The notes under the pieces: generated by a model
Database searches by the model: none
The model's input: only the letters and a program-made list of their open reading frames with translations
Told to the model about the DNA's origin: nothing
Position numbers and translations under genes: made by a program
Part shown: positions 26,716-34,135 of the stretch, in pieces
Position numbering within the stretch: the first letter of the stretch is position 1
Layout: each line of letters begins with the position of its first letter
Assembly: GCA_963763015.1 (NCBI GenBank)
Contig: CAVXML010000011.1
Span: 1-64,000, forward strand
Source of the DNA: Fodinibacter sp963763015
GTDB taxonomy: Bacteria; Actinomycetota; Actinomycetes; Actinomycetales; Dermatophilaceae
DNA: 64,000 bases
Reading direction: 5' to 3'

Positions 26716-27424
26716 GAACGCCCCGGACGGGCCTCCCGTGCCACCACCGGCCGCACCCTCGGGTGCGGCCGGTCTGTTCGGTGACCGGATGCCGCTCGTC
26801 GTGCGGTACGCGGAGGTGCTTGCGGACACGGGAGTGAGCCATGGCCTCATCGGCCCCCGAGAGGTGCCGCGGTTGTGGGAGCGGCACCTCCTGAACTGTG
26901 CCGTGGTCAACGACGCCTTTCCGGCCGGTGCACGGGTGATCGACATCGGCTCGGGCGCCGGGCTTCCCGGCATCGTCCTGGCGATCGTGCGCCCCGACCT
27001 CGAGCTGCACCTCGTCGACCCGATGCTGCGGCGCACCGAGTGGCTCGACGGCGTGGTGGATGAGCTGAGGCTGACATCGGTGACCGTGCACCGGGGACGT
27101 GCCGAGGAGCTGGCGGGCAGGCTCAAGGCCCCATGGGTGACGGCTCGGGCCGTTGCCCGCCTGGACAAGCTCGCGCGCTGGAGCGTCCCCCTGCTCGACG
27201 GGCGCGGCACGGTGGTCGCGATGAAGGGACGTTCGGCCCACCAGGAGCTGGAGGAGGACCGGCGGGCCCTGGAGCGTCTCGGTCTGGTGCACGCCACGGT
27301 GACGCCGCACGGGACGGCCGTCCTCGACGAGCCGGTGCTCACCGTCGACCTGCGCTTCCAGCCCCGCCCACTGCGTGGCGAGCGGCGCCCCGACCGCCCG
27401 TCCGGCGGGCGACGCCGGGCCTGA
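26708..27424 (+). CDS. rsmG: 16S rRNA (guanine(527)-N7)-methyltransferase
   Basis: A 238-residue methyltransferase with the SAM motif VIDIGSGAGLPGIVLAIVRP (about residues 76-95), the motif LVDPMLRRTEWLD and KGRSAHQELEED near the end of the core. It methylates G527 of 16S rRNA using S-adenosylmethionine. The GTG start at 26708 lies inside parS and lacks a clear ribosome-binding site, so translation may begin a little further in, for example at the ATG reading MPLVVRYAEVL (residue 28). The C-terminal 20 residues are Arg-rich. Confidence 0.94.
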   Translation: MKRNAPDGPPVPPPAAPSGAAGLFGDRMPLVVRYAEVLADTGVSHGLIGPREVPRLWERHLLNCAVVNDAFPAGARVIDIGSGAGLPGIVLAIVRPDLELHLVDPMLRRTEWLDGVVDELRLTSVTVHRGRAEELAGRLKAPWVTARAVARLDKLARWSVPLLDGRGTVVAMKGRSAHQELEEDRRALERLGLVHATVTPHGTAVLDEPVLTVDLRFQPRPLRGERRPDRPSGGRRRA

Positions 27425-27989
27425 GCCGGTCCGCCGACCCGACGGCAGGGGTTCCGTCAGGGCTGGTGGCCTCGGACCCGGCGGACCACGGGTCGTCGAC
27501 CGGGCCCGGACCGACGCCCGGGCAGCCGACGCGTGCGGACCATCTCCGTCGCCTCGATGGGGCCGGGATCCGGGCCCCTCGCGGCGCTGGCTGGGTGTTG
27601 GACCCTGCGCCGAGGCAGGGTCCCCGCCCATCGGTTCGGGAAGCGCAGCACGGCCGACCGCGGTTTCGGCGGGTGACCGATCCCGGCGTCCACGAGGGTC
27701 GTGCCCCCCTCGCTCCCGCGCCGTCAGCGGCACCCGACCCATCGTCACTGGCTCCGCGACCGGTGCCGGCCCATGCCTGCGCCGTGGACACAGATCTCAC
27801 GCCCGTGAGCACTCGTGGTGACCACACGGCCCCCGGTCACCCACGCCGGTCGTCTCGCACGGGAAACCATCGGCGCTCCGTGCCCTCGGGCTTCGCGCGG
27901 TGGCTCTTGGGCGTGGACGGACCGGTCCGGCAGCCGCGTCCGCGATGTCGCCCGGTGAGCCACGGGCGCAGGCTCGGCGATCGCGGTTG

Positions 27990-28005
27990 TGTTTCACGTG
28001 AAACG
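27990..28005. promoter_or_regulatory. parS site 2
   Basis: TGTTTCACGTGAAACG differs from the ParB-binding consensus TGTTTCACGTGAAACA only in the last base. Confidence 0.93.
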
Positions 28006-28332
28006 GCCCCGATCGGGGGAAGCCGACCGGGACTCAGAGCTGGGTTCGCTGTGCGCGTACCCCGGCAACGCGGGGCATCCGCAGCGCCGGAGCCGGGGAG
28101 TCACCCCGCCGTTCGGGAAGGCCCGGGGTCCGCCGCGACGCGGAGGTCATGAGAGCAACTGCTGTCGCCCGGCTACCTGTGGCGCCTGTGGCGCGCACGG
28201 ACGACAGGTGAACGACCGTGCTCGACACCCCGGTGACGAGCGGTGTGCAGTGGGACGGCGGGTCGGTGGCGGCGACGGGGCCACGGGCCCTGACGATGGC
28301 GAGCGTCCGTTCGGCGTCCATCGCGGCCGCAC

Positions 28333-28348
28333 CGTTTCACGTGAAACA
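28333..28348. promoter_or_regulatory. parS site 3
   Basis: CGTTTCACGTGAAACA differs from consensus only in the first base. It lies in the non-coding spacer about 245 bases before the chosen parA start. Confidence 0.93.
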
Positions 28349-28592
28349 TCGCTGCACGCCACACCGGCCGACCGGCGGCGCGGCGCTCACTCTCTGGTGT
28401 GATGCCGGCGTAGTGACGAGTGGGGCTGGGCGTGCTGGGGTCGCCTCACACGACGGTCACGCGGTGCGAGGACTCTTCACCGTGCCATCGGGCCCCGCGC
28501 TGCGGCGACGCGGCTCCTCCTTTGGCGTGTCGGCGTGTCGTGGGGTTGGATTGCCGGGCGTTCCCGCATGGACCGAGGAGAGTAGACGAGTG

Positions 28593-29903
28593 ATGACCGT
28601 GGCCGTCCCCGACGACACTCGCCGGGTCGCTCCCGGGCTGGGCTTTCCTCGCCTCCTCGGGCCGCCGACGAGTCCCTTGGGGTGGCCGGCCCTGGACACC
28701 GTTTCACGTGAAACGGTGCGAGCACGGGGCGCGACCCCCACGGAGGGGGCCGCCTCGGTGCGCAGCGAGAGGATGGAGGGATCCGTGGCATCGGCCACTC
28801 CTTCGACACCCGCCGTACCTGCCCCACCGGGCGCCACCTTGGCGCCGGGGATGCCGGTGAACACGGCCGCGCCGGTGACGCCGGAGGCGCCCATGACGCC
28901 GGAGGCGCCCACGTCAGGCCCGGAAGAGGAGCGGATGGCGCAGCCCAAGGACGAGGACCTCGACCCGCGGCCCGGTGCGGCCGCGACGAGCCCGAGTGCC
29001 GACGAGCCTGCCCCGCTCACCCGGTCCGTGGTTGGCGACCCTCGCACGCGCGTCACGCTGAGGGGACACAGCGTTCCACGACCGGCCGAGACGCGCGTCC
29101 TCACCGTCGCGAACCAGAAGGGCGGGGTCGGGAAGACCACGACCACGGTGAACGTCGCCGCCGCCCTGGCGCAGGGCGGCAGCTCCGTCCTCGTGATCGA
29201 CCTCGACCCGCAGGGAAACGCCAGCACCGCCCTGGGGATCGAGCACCACACGGACGTGCCGAGCGTGTACGACGTCCTCGTCGACGGGCGAGCGATCGAG
29301 GAGGTCGTCCAGGAGTGCAGTGACATCCAGGGGCTGTGGTGCGTGCCGGCCACGATCGACCTCGCGGGGGCAGAGATCGAGCTCGTCTCCCTCGTCGCGC
29401 GCGAGACGCGCCTGCACAAGGCGGTGGCGGCGTACGTGCAGCACCGTGCGGTCTCCACAGACCCGCTGGACTACGTCCTCATCGACTGCCCACCGAGCCT
29501 CGGCCTCCTCACGGTCAACGCGTTCGTCGCGGCCACCGAGGTGTTCATCCCGATCCAGTGCGAGTACTACGCCCTCGAAGGGCTCTCGCAGCTCCTGCGG
29601 AACATCGAGCTCATCCGCAGCCACCTCAACCCGCGACTCCACGTGTCGACGATCCTGCTCACGATGTACGACGGCCGCACCCGGCTCTCGTCACAGGTGG
29701 CGGACGAGGTGCGGGAGCACTTCCCTGACCAGACCCTTCGCGCCACCGTTCCGCGCTCGGTGCGGATCTCGGAGGCACCGAGCCACGGCCAGACCGTCAT
29801 GACCTACGACCCGAACAGCAGCGGGGCCCTCTCGTACCTGGAGGCCGCCGTCGAGCTGGCCGAGCGGGGAGTGGAGCCGAGGACGAGCAAGGAGACCGCA
29901 TGA
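28593..29903 (+). CDS. parA: Chromosome partitioning ATPase ParA
   Basis: A 436-residue protein. The ATPase domain starts near residue 165 with the deviant Walker A KGGVGKTTT, followed by VLVIDLDPQGNAST and YVLIDCPPSLGLLTVNAF, and ends near 430. The 160-residue N-terminal extension is disordered and includes short tandem repeats of TPEAP. ATG 28593 is chosen because codon bias is coding-like from there and GAGGAG lies upstream; a GTG at 28785 (after GGAGGGATCC) or an ATG at 28935 are plausible shorter starts. With the long form, parS site 4 is read as VSRET. ParA drives segregation of ParB-bound origins. Confidence 0.92.
   Translation: MTVAVPDDTRRVAPGLGFPRLLGPPTSPLGWPALDTVSRETVRARGATPTEGAASVRSERMEGSVASATPSTPAVPAPPGATLAPGMPVNTAAPVTPEAPMTPEAPTSGPEEERMAQPKDEDLDPRPGAAATSPSADEPAPLTRSVVGDPRTRVTLRGHSVPRPAETRVLTVANQKGGVGKTTTTVNVAAALAQGGSSVLVIDLDPQGNASTALGIEHHTDVPSVYDVLVDGRAIEEVVQECSDIQGLWCVPATIDLAGAEIELVSLVARETRLHKAVAAYVQHRAVSTDPLDYVLIDCPPSLGLLTVNAFVAATEVFIPIQCEYYALEGLSQLLRNIELIRSHLNPRLHVSTILLTMYDGRTRLSSQVADEVREHFPDQTLRATVPRSVRISEAPSHGQTVMTYDPNSSGALSYLEAAVELAERGVEPRTSKETA
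28700..28715. promoter_or_regulatory. parS site 4, inside the parA 5' coding region
   Basis: CGTTTCACGTGAAACG, a perfect palindrome, lies within the first part of parA and is translated as V-S-R-E-T if the long start is used. It completes a cluster of four parS sites in 2.0 kb. Confidence 0.93.
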
Positions 29904-31063
29904 GCGAGAAGCGTCGCGCCCTGGGCCGTGGCCTCGGGGCCCTGATCCCCAGCGGTACGGGAGCCACGGAACGCCCGGTCGACGTCCTCTTCCGGGACCG
30001 GGAGGACGCCCGCCCGCCGACGTCGGTGGCCGCAGTCGACGCTGGCGGCACCGGCCGCAACGGTGAGCAGCCGCCGGCGGGCACCGCTGCGAGCCAGTCG
30101 GTGGGCGCGCCCGATCGCTCCGGCTCCCCGGGCGACGTCGAGGCCGACGCCGACGGTCTCCGGCCCGTTCCGGGAGCGGAGTTCGCCGAGATCAGCCTCG
30201 ACGACATCCGCCCCAACCCCAAGCAGCCGCGTGCGATCTTCGACGAGGACGAGCTCGCCGAGCTGGTCCACTCCATCCGGGAGATCGGAGTCCTGCAGCC
30301 CGTCGTCGTCCGGCGCGTCCCCCCGGGTACCCCCGACACCGAGGCTCGCTTCGAGCTCATCATGGGCGAGCGGCGATGGCGTGCCTCGCGAGACGCGGGC
30401 AAGACCACCGTGCCGGCGATCATCAAGGCCACCGACGACGACGACCTCCTGCGCGACGCGCTCCTGGAGAACCTGCACCGCAGCCAGCTCAACGCCCTCG
30501 AGGAGGCCGCTGCGTACCAGCAGCTGCTCGACGACTTCGGCTGCACCCAGGAGGAGCTCGCCCGGCGGATCGGCCGCTCGCGCCCGCAGATATCGAACAC
30601 GCTGCGGCTGCTCAAGCTGCCTCCACCTGTCGCCCGGCGGGTGGCGGCCGGCGTGCTGAGCGCAGGTCATGCGCGAGCCCTGCTGGCGCTGCCGGATGCC
30701 GCGGCGATGGAGCGGCTGGCCCACCGCATCGTCGCCGAAGGGCTGTCGGTCCGGTCGGTCGAGGAGCTGGTGACCCTCGACGAGCCGGGAAGCGGGACGG
30801 CGCGCCGAGCCCCTCGCCCGGGAGCCCGCCGCCCCCAGCTCGACGACCTGGCTGCCGACCTGTCGGACCGCCTGGAGACCCGGGTACGGATCGCCCTCGG
30901 TCAGCGCAAGGGGCGCCTCACCGTGGAGTTCGCCTCGGTGGAGGACCTCAACCGCATCCTCGATGTCATGCACCTGCGCGGAGACGGCGACGAGCGGCTC
31001 GACCACGAGGCGCAGGTCGACCCCGGTGAGCGGGCCGACCGCGTCAGCGGGTCGCTCGGCTGA
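29900..31063 (+). CDS. parB: Chromosome partitioning protein ParB
   Basis: A 387-residue ParB. The N-terminus begins SEKRRALGRGLGALIP, the usual ParA-contacting segment. A disordered stretch follows, then the CTPase/N-terminal domain (about 95-185) with the GERRWRAS motif that binds CTP, then the helix-turn-helix (about 205-250, FGCTQEELARRIGRSRPQIS) that reads parS, and a C-terminal dimerisation domain (about 320-370). It overlaps parA by four bases. ParB loads at the four nearby parS sites and spreads as a clamp. Confidence 0.97.
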   Translation: MSEKRRALGRGLGALIPSGTGATERPVDVLFRDREDARPPTSVAAVDAGGTGRNGEQPPAGTAASQSVGAPDRSGSPGDVEADADGLRPVPGAEFAEISLDDIRPNPKQPRAIFDEDELAELVHSIREIGVLQPVVVRRVPPGTPDTEARFELIMGERRWRASRDAGKTTVPAIIKATDDDDLLRDALLENLHRSQLNALEEAAAYQQLLDDFGCTQEELARRIGRSRPQISNTLRLLKLPPPVARRVAAGVLSAGHARALLALPDAAAMERLAHRIVAEGLSVRSVEELVTLDEPGSGTARRAPRPGARRPQLDDLAADLSDRLETRVRIALGQRKGRLTVEFASVEDLNRILDVMHLRGDGDERLDHEAQVDPGERADRVSGSLG

Positions 31064-31120
31064 GCGGTCGGACAGGGCTTCACGGCATCCGGTTGTTCTC
31101 TCTGCGAATCGACCGCGACT

Positions 31121-31152
31121 ACGAAAAGCGCTGTGGCAGAACGGCTTTCGTG
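31121..31152. terminator. Possible bidirectional terminator between parB and trxA
   Basis: ACGAAAAGC (31121-31129) can pair with GCTTTCGT (31144-31151) across a 14-base loop. Convergent parB and trxA end 57 and 24 bases away. The stem is short and imperfect, so this is a weak call. Confidence 0.4.
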
Positions 31153-31175
31153 AACGACGGCGACGGCAGGGCCAT

Positions 31176-31499
31176 TCAGGCGAGGAACGGCTCCAGCTCG
31201 CGGAGCAGCTTGGGCTTGGGCAGGGCCCCGATGATCGTCTTGACGATCTCACCGTTCTGGTAGACGTGCATCGTCGGGATGCTGGTGATGCCCAGCTGAC
31301 CGGTGATGGCCGGGTTCTCATCCGTGTTGAGCTTGACGATGGAGACCTCGTCGTGGTCACGGGCGATCTCCTCGAGCACCGGTGCCACCGCACGGCACGG
31401 ACCGCACCAGGGCGCCCAGAAGTCGACGAGGACCGGCTTGTCGCTCTTCAGGACGTCGGCCTCGAAGGTGGCGTCGGAGGTGGTGGAGATGGCTCCCAT
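31176..31499 (-). CDS. trxA: Thioredoxin
   Basis: A 107-residue thioredoxin with the active site WAPWCGPCR (Cys31 and Cys34 region), the cis-Pro segment SIPTMHVYQ and the end ELEPFLA. It reduces disulfides in cytoplasmic proteins with electrons from TrxB, whose gene lies 87 bases upstream. In actinobacteria the sigM-antisigma-trxB-trxA order is conserved and links this pair to thiol stress control. Confidence 0.98.
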   Translation of the reverse strand: MGAISTTSDATFEADVLKSDKPVLVDFWAPWCGPCRAVAPVLEEIARDHDEVSIVKLNTDENPAITGQLGITSIPTMHVYQNGEIVKTIIGALPKPKLLRELEPFLA

Positions 31500-31586
31500 T
31501 GGGGATTCCTTTCGACGGATGGTGTCGTGCGGGCTGGTCGGTCTGCGTGGAGATGCTGCCGGAGGGGTCTGACACCGGCGATGGCG

Positions 31587-32516
31587 TCAGTGCGCCAGGA
31601 AGCGCTCCGCGTCGAGGGCGGCCGCGCACCCGGACCCCGCGGCGGTGACGGCCTGGCGGTAGGTGTGGTCGACGAGGTCGCCACAGGCGAAGACGCCGGG
31701 GATGTTCGTTCGGGTCGACCGGCCCTCGACGAGGACGTAGCCCTCGGCGTCGAGCTCGACGACCCCCTTGACGAGGTCGTTGCGCGGGTCGTGCCCGATC
31801 GCGACGAACAGCCCGGTCACGTTCAGCTCACGGGTCGCCCCGGTGACGGTGTCGCGCACGGTGATGCCGCTCAGCTTCTCCTCGCCGTGGATGGCGTCGA
31901 CGGCGCTGTTCCACGCGAAGCGGATCTTCGGGTTGGCCCTGGCGCGCTCGGCCATGATGGCGCTCGCGCGCAGCTCGTCGCGGCGGTGCACGATGGTGAC
32001 CGACCGGGCGAACTTGGTGAGGAAGGTGGCCTCCTCGACCGCGGAGTCGCCTCCTCCGACCACCGCGACGTCCTGGTCGCGGAAGAAGAAGCCGTCACAG
32101 GTCGCACACCAGGAGACGCCGTGGCCCGAGAGGCGCTTCTCGTCGGGCAGGCCGAGCTCACGGTAGGCCGAGCCCATGGCGAGGATGACGGCCCGGGCCT
32201 TGTGCTCGGTCCCCTCCGAGTCGGTGACCACCTTGACGTCGCCCTCGAGGCGCACGGACTGCACGTCGTCGGTCACGATCTCGGTACCGAAGCGCTCCGC
32301 CTGGGCCCGCATGTTCTCCATGAGGTCCGGACCCATGATGCCGTCGCGGAAACCCGGGAAGTTCTCGACCTCGGTGGTGTTCATCAGCGCTCCGCCGGCG
32401 GTGACCGCGCCCTCGAACATCAGGGGCTCGAGGTTGGCGCGCGCCGCGTAGACGGCGGCCGTCCACCCGGCGGGGCCGGAGCCGATGATGATGACGTTGC
32501 GCACGTCGGACGTCAC
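31587..32516 (-). CDS. trxB: Thioredoxin-disulfide reductase
   Basis: A 309-residue flavoprotein. GTG 32516 is chosen because AGAGG sits nine bases upstream and the protein then starts TSDVRNVIIIGSGPAGWTAA; an ATG three codons earlier is possible. FAD motif GSGPAG, redox-active CATCDG (about residues 136-141), NADPH motif VVGGGDSAVEEA and the second FAD motif VFACGDLVD are present. It passes electrons from NADPH to TrxA. The next residues after the first glycine motif read W-T-A-A-V-Y as in relatives. Confidence 0.96.
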   Translation of the reverse strand: MTSDVRNVIIIGSGPAGWTAAVYAARANLEPLMFEGAVTAGGALMNTTEVENFPGFRDGIMGPDLMENMRAQAERFGTEIVTDDVQSVRLEGDVKVVTDSEGTEHKARAVILAMGSAYRELGLPDEKRLSGHGVSWCATCDGFFFRDQDVAVVGGGDSAVEEATFLTKFARSVTIVHRRDELRASAIMAERARANPKIRFAWNSAVDAIHGEEKLSGITVRDTVTGATRELNVTGLFVAIGHDPRNDLVKGVVELDAEGYVLVEGRSTRTNIPGVFACGDLVDHTYRQAVTAAGSGCAAALDAERFLAH

Positions 32517-32653
32517 AGGACACATCCTCTTGTGGTGAGGGGCGGGCAGGACCGCAAGATGCGGTGCGTTCGTGCAACTGATCCTAGGCCCGCGGTGTTC
32601 CCGCACGGACCCGCCCCGCCGGTCGTCACACCCCGCCCCAGCGCGGCATCAGG

Positions 32654-33436
32654 TCACCCCAGGGACACCGGACCGGCAATGGGGCTCGAGGTGCCGGTGG
32701 TGCACGATCGCTCCACGGCATAGGCGGTGCGACCCTCGGGCGCGAACGCGACGATCACGGCTGCCGGCAGACCGTCCACCTCCGCGACGTCGACGACCAG
32801 GCCGGCGGAAGACGGGATGCCGAGGGCGTCCGCGCAGGCCCGCGCCCCGAGCGGGGTGCCGATCGGGCCGATCGTCGGCGCCTCGGCGGCGAGGTCGGGA
32901 AGCGGCGCGACCGGACCCGACGCCACGGCGCCCGCTGCCGCCGCGAGCGCACCGGAGGTGTACTGGGTCCCGCTCATGACGACCACCACCTCACCCGACC
33001 CTGGCGCGGGCAGGCCACGGAGCGCTGGAGCGCCGCCCTGGCCATCGGATTCCGCTCGGGCGTCGGCTCCCGACTCGGCCTCGCCCCCGGTGCCCCCGGA
33101 GTCGTCCCGACTGGTCAGGGCGTCGACCGCCGGAGCCCCCCCACCCTGGAGGGCCGCGAGACCGTAGCCCCCGAGCCCCAGCGCGGTCACGACCGCAGCC
33201 GCCACCCCGAGGTGCCGCAGCCGCGACGAGCGACGGCGCTGGGGAAGGGGGACGACATCCCCGCCCGCGGGCCGGCCGTCGGCGCGGGCGGCATCCGACT
33301 CGGCCGCCAGGGCAGCCGTGATGCGGGCGACGAGCTCGTCGGGCATCGGCCCGGGTGCGGGGAGCCGGGAGAGCAGGTCACGGACGCCCGTGGGGTCGTG
33401 GTCCATGGCGCTGCCGTCGTCCTTCGGGTGGGTCAC
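32654..33436 (-). CDS. Anti-sigma factor-like membrane protein
   Basis: A 260-residue protein starting at GTG 33436 after GGAGGACCCC. A short cytoplasmic part (DLLSRLPAPGPMPDELVARI) leads to a single membrane helix (HLGVAAAVVTALGLGGYGLA, about residues 75-95) and an extracellular part with a low-complexity Gly/Asp linker and a C-terminal domain (about 140-260). It has no zinc HxxxCxxC motif. Its place directly after the ECF sigma gene, and before trxB, matches the actinobacterial sigM locus, where this gene encodes the membrane anti-sigma factor; no direct motif proves it. Confidence 0.75.
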   Translation of the reverse strand: MTHPKDDGSAMDHDPTGVRDLLSRLPAPGPMPDELVARITAALAAESDAARADGRPAGGDVVPLPQRRRSSRLRHLGVAAAVVTALGLGGYGLAALQGGGAPAVDALTSRDDSGGTGGEAESGADARAESDGQGGAPALRGLPAPGSGEVVVVMSGTQYTSGALAAAAGAVASGPVAPLPDLAAEAPTIGPIGTPLGARACADALGIPSSAGLVVDVAEVDGLPAAVIVAFAPEGRTAYAVERSCTTGTSSPIAGPVSLG

Positions 33437-33518
33437 GGGGTCCTCCGGGACGGGGCCTCGGGGAGTTGGGAGAGCCGGGCTGGCGGCCGTACGCAGCCGC
33501 CCTGCCGGAGGTAGGACG

Positions 33519-34112
33519 TCACGGCGCCCCCTGGGGTTCCGCCGGGTCGGCCAGCGTGGTGTCCGGCCGAAGGCCCAGGATGCCGGCGAGTGCCTCACGC
33601 CCGCGTGAGCACCGCGACTTCACCGTCCCCTCGGCCACCCCGAGCACGTGGGCCGCCTCCGCGACGGACAGTCCGTGCATGTCGACGAGGACGAGGGCGA
33701 GCCGCTGACCCTCGGGCAGCCTGGCCAGTGCACCGCGGACGTCGATGGCCGTCTCCGCGGAGCCGTGGGCGTCGCGGGGGTCCGGCAGGTCGAGCTCGCC
33801 GAGGTCCGCGGCCCGCCGCACCGTGACCCGCTCCCGCCGGAGCCGGTCGAGGCAGGCGTTGACGACGATGCGGTGGAGCCAGGTCGTGACGGCCGCCTCG
33901 CCCCGGTACGCGTCGGCTCGGCGGAACGCGGAGATGAACGCCTCCTGGACGGCATCAGCGGCCAGTTCGCGATGACCGGTCGTGCGCAGGGCGACGGCGT
34001 ACATGCGGTCGCGGTGGCGCCGGAAGAGCTCACCGAAGGAGGCGCCGCCGTCACCCGCGACGTGCCGCTCCACGAGCTCACGGTCGGTCAGTGCGCGCAG
34101 GTCCTCCGGCAT
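33519..34112 (-). CDS. sigM: ECF RNA polymerase sigma factor SigM-type
   Basis: A 197-residue sigma factor: region 2 (about 20-90) with FGELFRRHRDRMYAVALRTT, DAVQEAFISAFRRADAYRGE and TTWLHRIVVNACLDRLRR, and region 4 (about 125-180) with LPEGQRLALVLVDMHGLSVA and GVAEGTVKSRCSRGRE. It redirects RNA polymerase to stress promoters, probably for thiol or envelope stress given the trxBA genes downstream. It lies 23 bases after the pseudokinase gene and 82 before the anti-sigma gene. Confidence 0.92.
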   Translation of the reverse strand: MPEDLRALTDRELVERHVAGDGGASFGELFRRHRDRMYAVALRTTGHRELAADAVQEAFISAFRRADAYRGEAAVTTWLHRIVVNACLDRLRRERVTVRRAADLGELDLPDPRDAHGSAETAIDVRGALARLPEGQRLALVLVDMHGLSVAEAAHVLGVAEGTVKSRCSRGREALAGILGLRPDTTLADPAEPQGAP

Positions 34113-34135
34113 CCGTCCGCCCGGCGTCTCCGGCG

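Larger units (their letters stand above)
27425..28592. other. Non-coding parS-containing spacer before parA
   Basis: This 1.17 kb gap has no gene I can support: frames on both strands are open only because of high GC and none has a convincing start or protein-like pattern. It contains two parS sites (27990-28005, 28333-28348). Long parS-bearing spacers between rsmG and parA are seen in other actinobacteria; this one probably works as a ParB-loading zone plus the parAB promoter region. Confidence 0.6.

Noticed and set aside
26606..27748. Minus-strand frame opposite rsmG
   Set aside because: Antisense shadow with Arg/Pro-rich low-complexity translation; rsmG is unambiguous.
28218..28592. Further upstream extension of parA to 28218
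   Set aside because: Codon pattern and sequence upstream of 28593 are not protein-like and the frame crosses parS site 3; a start at 28593 or later is more reasonable.
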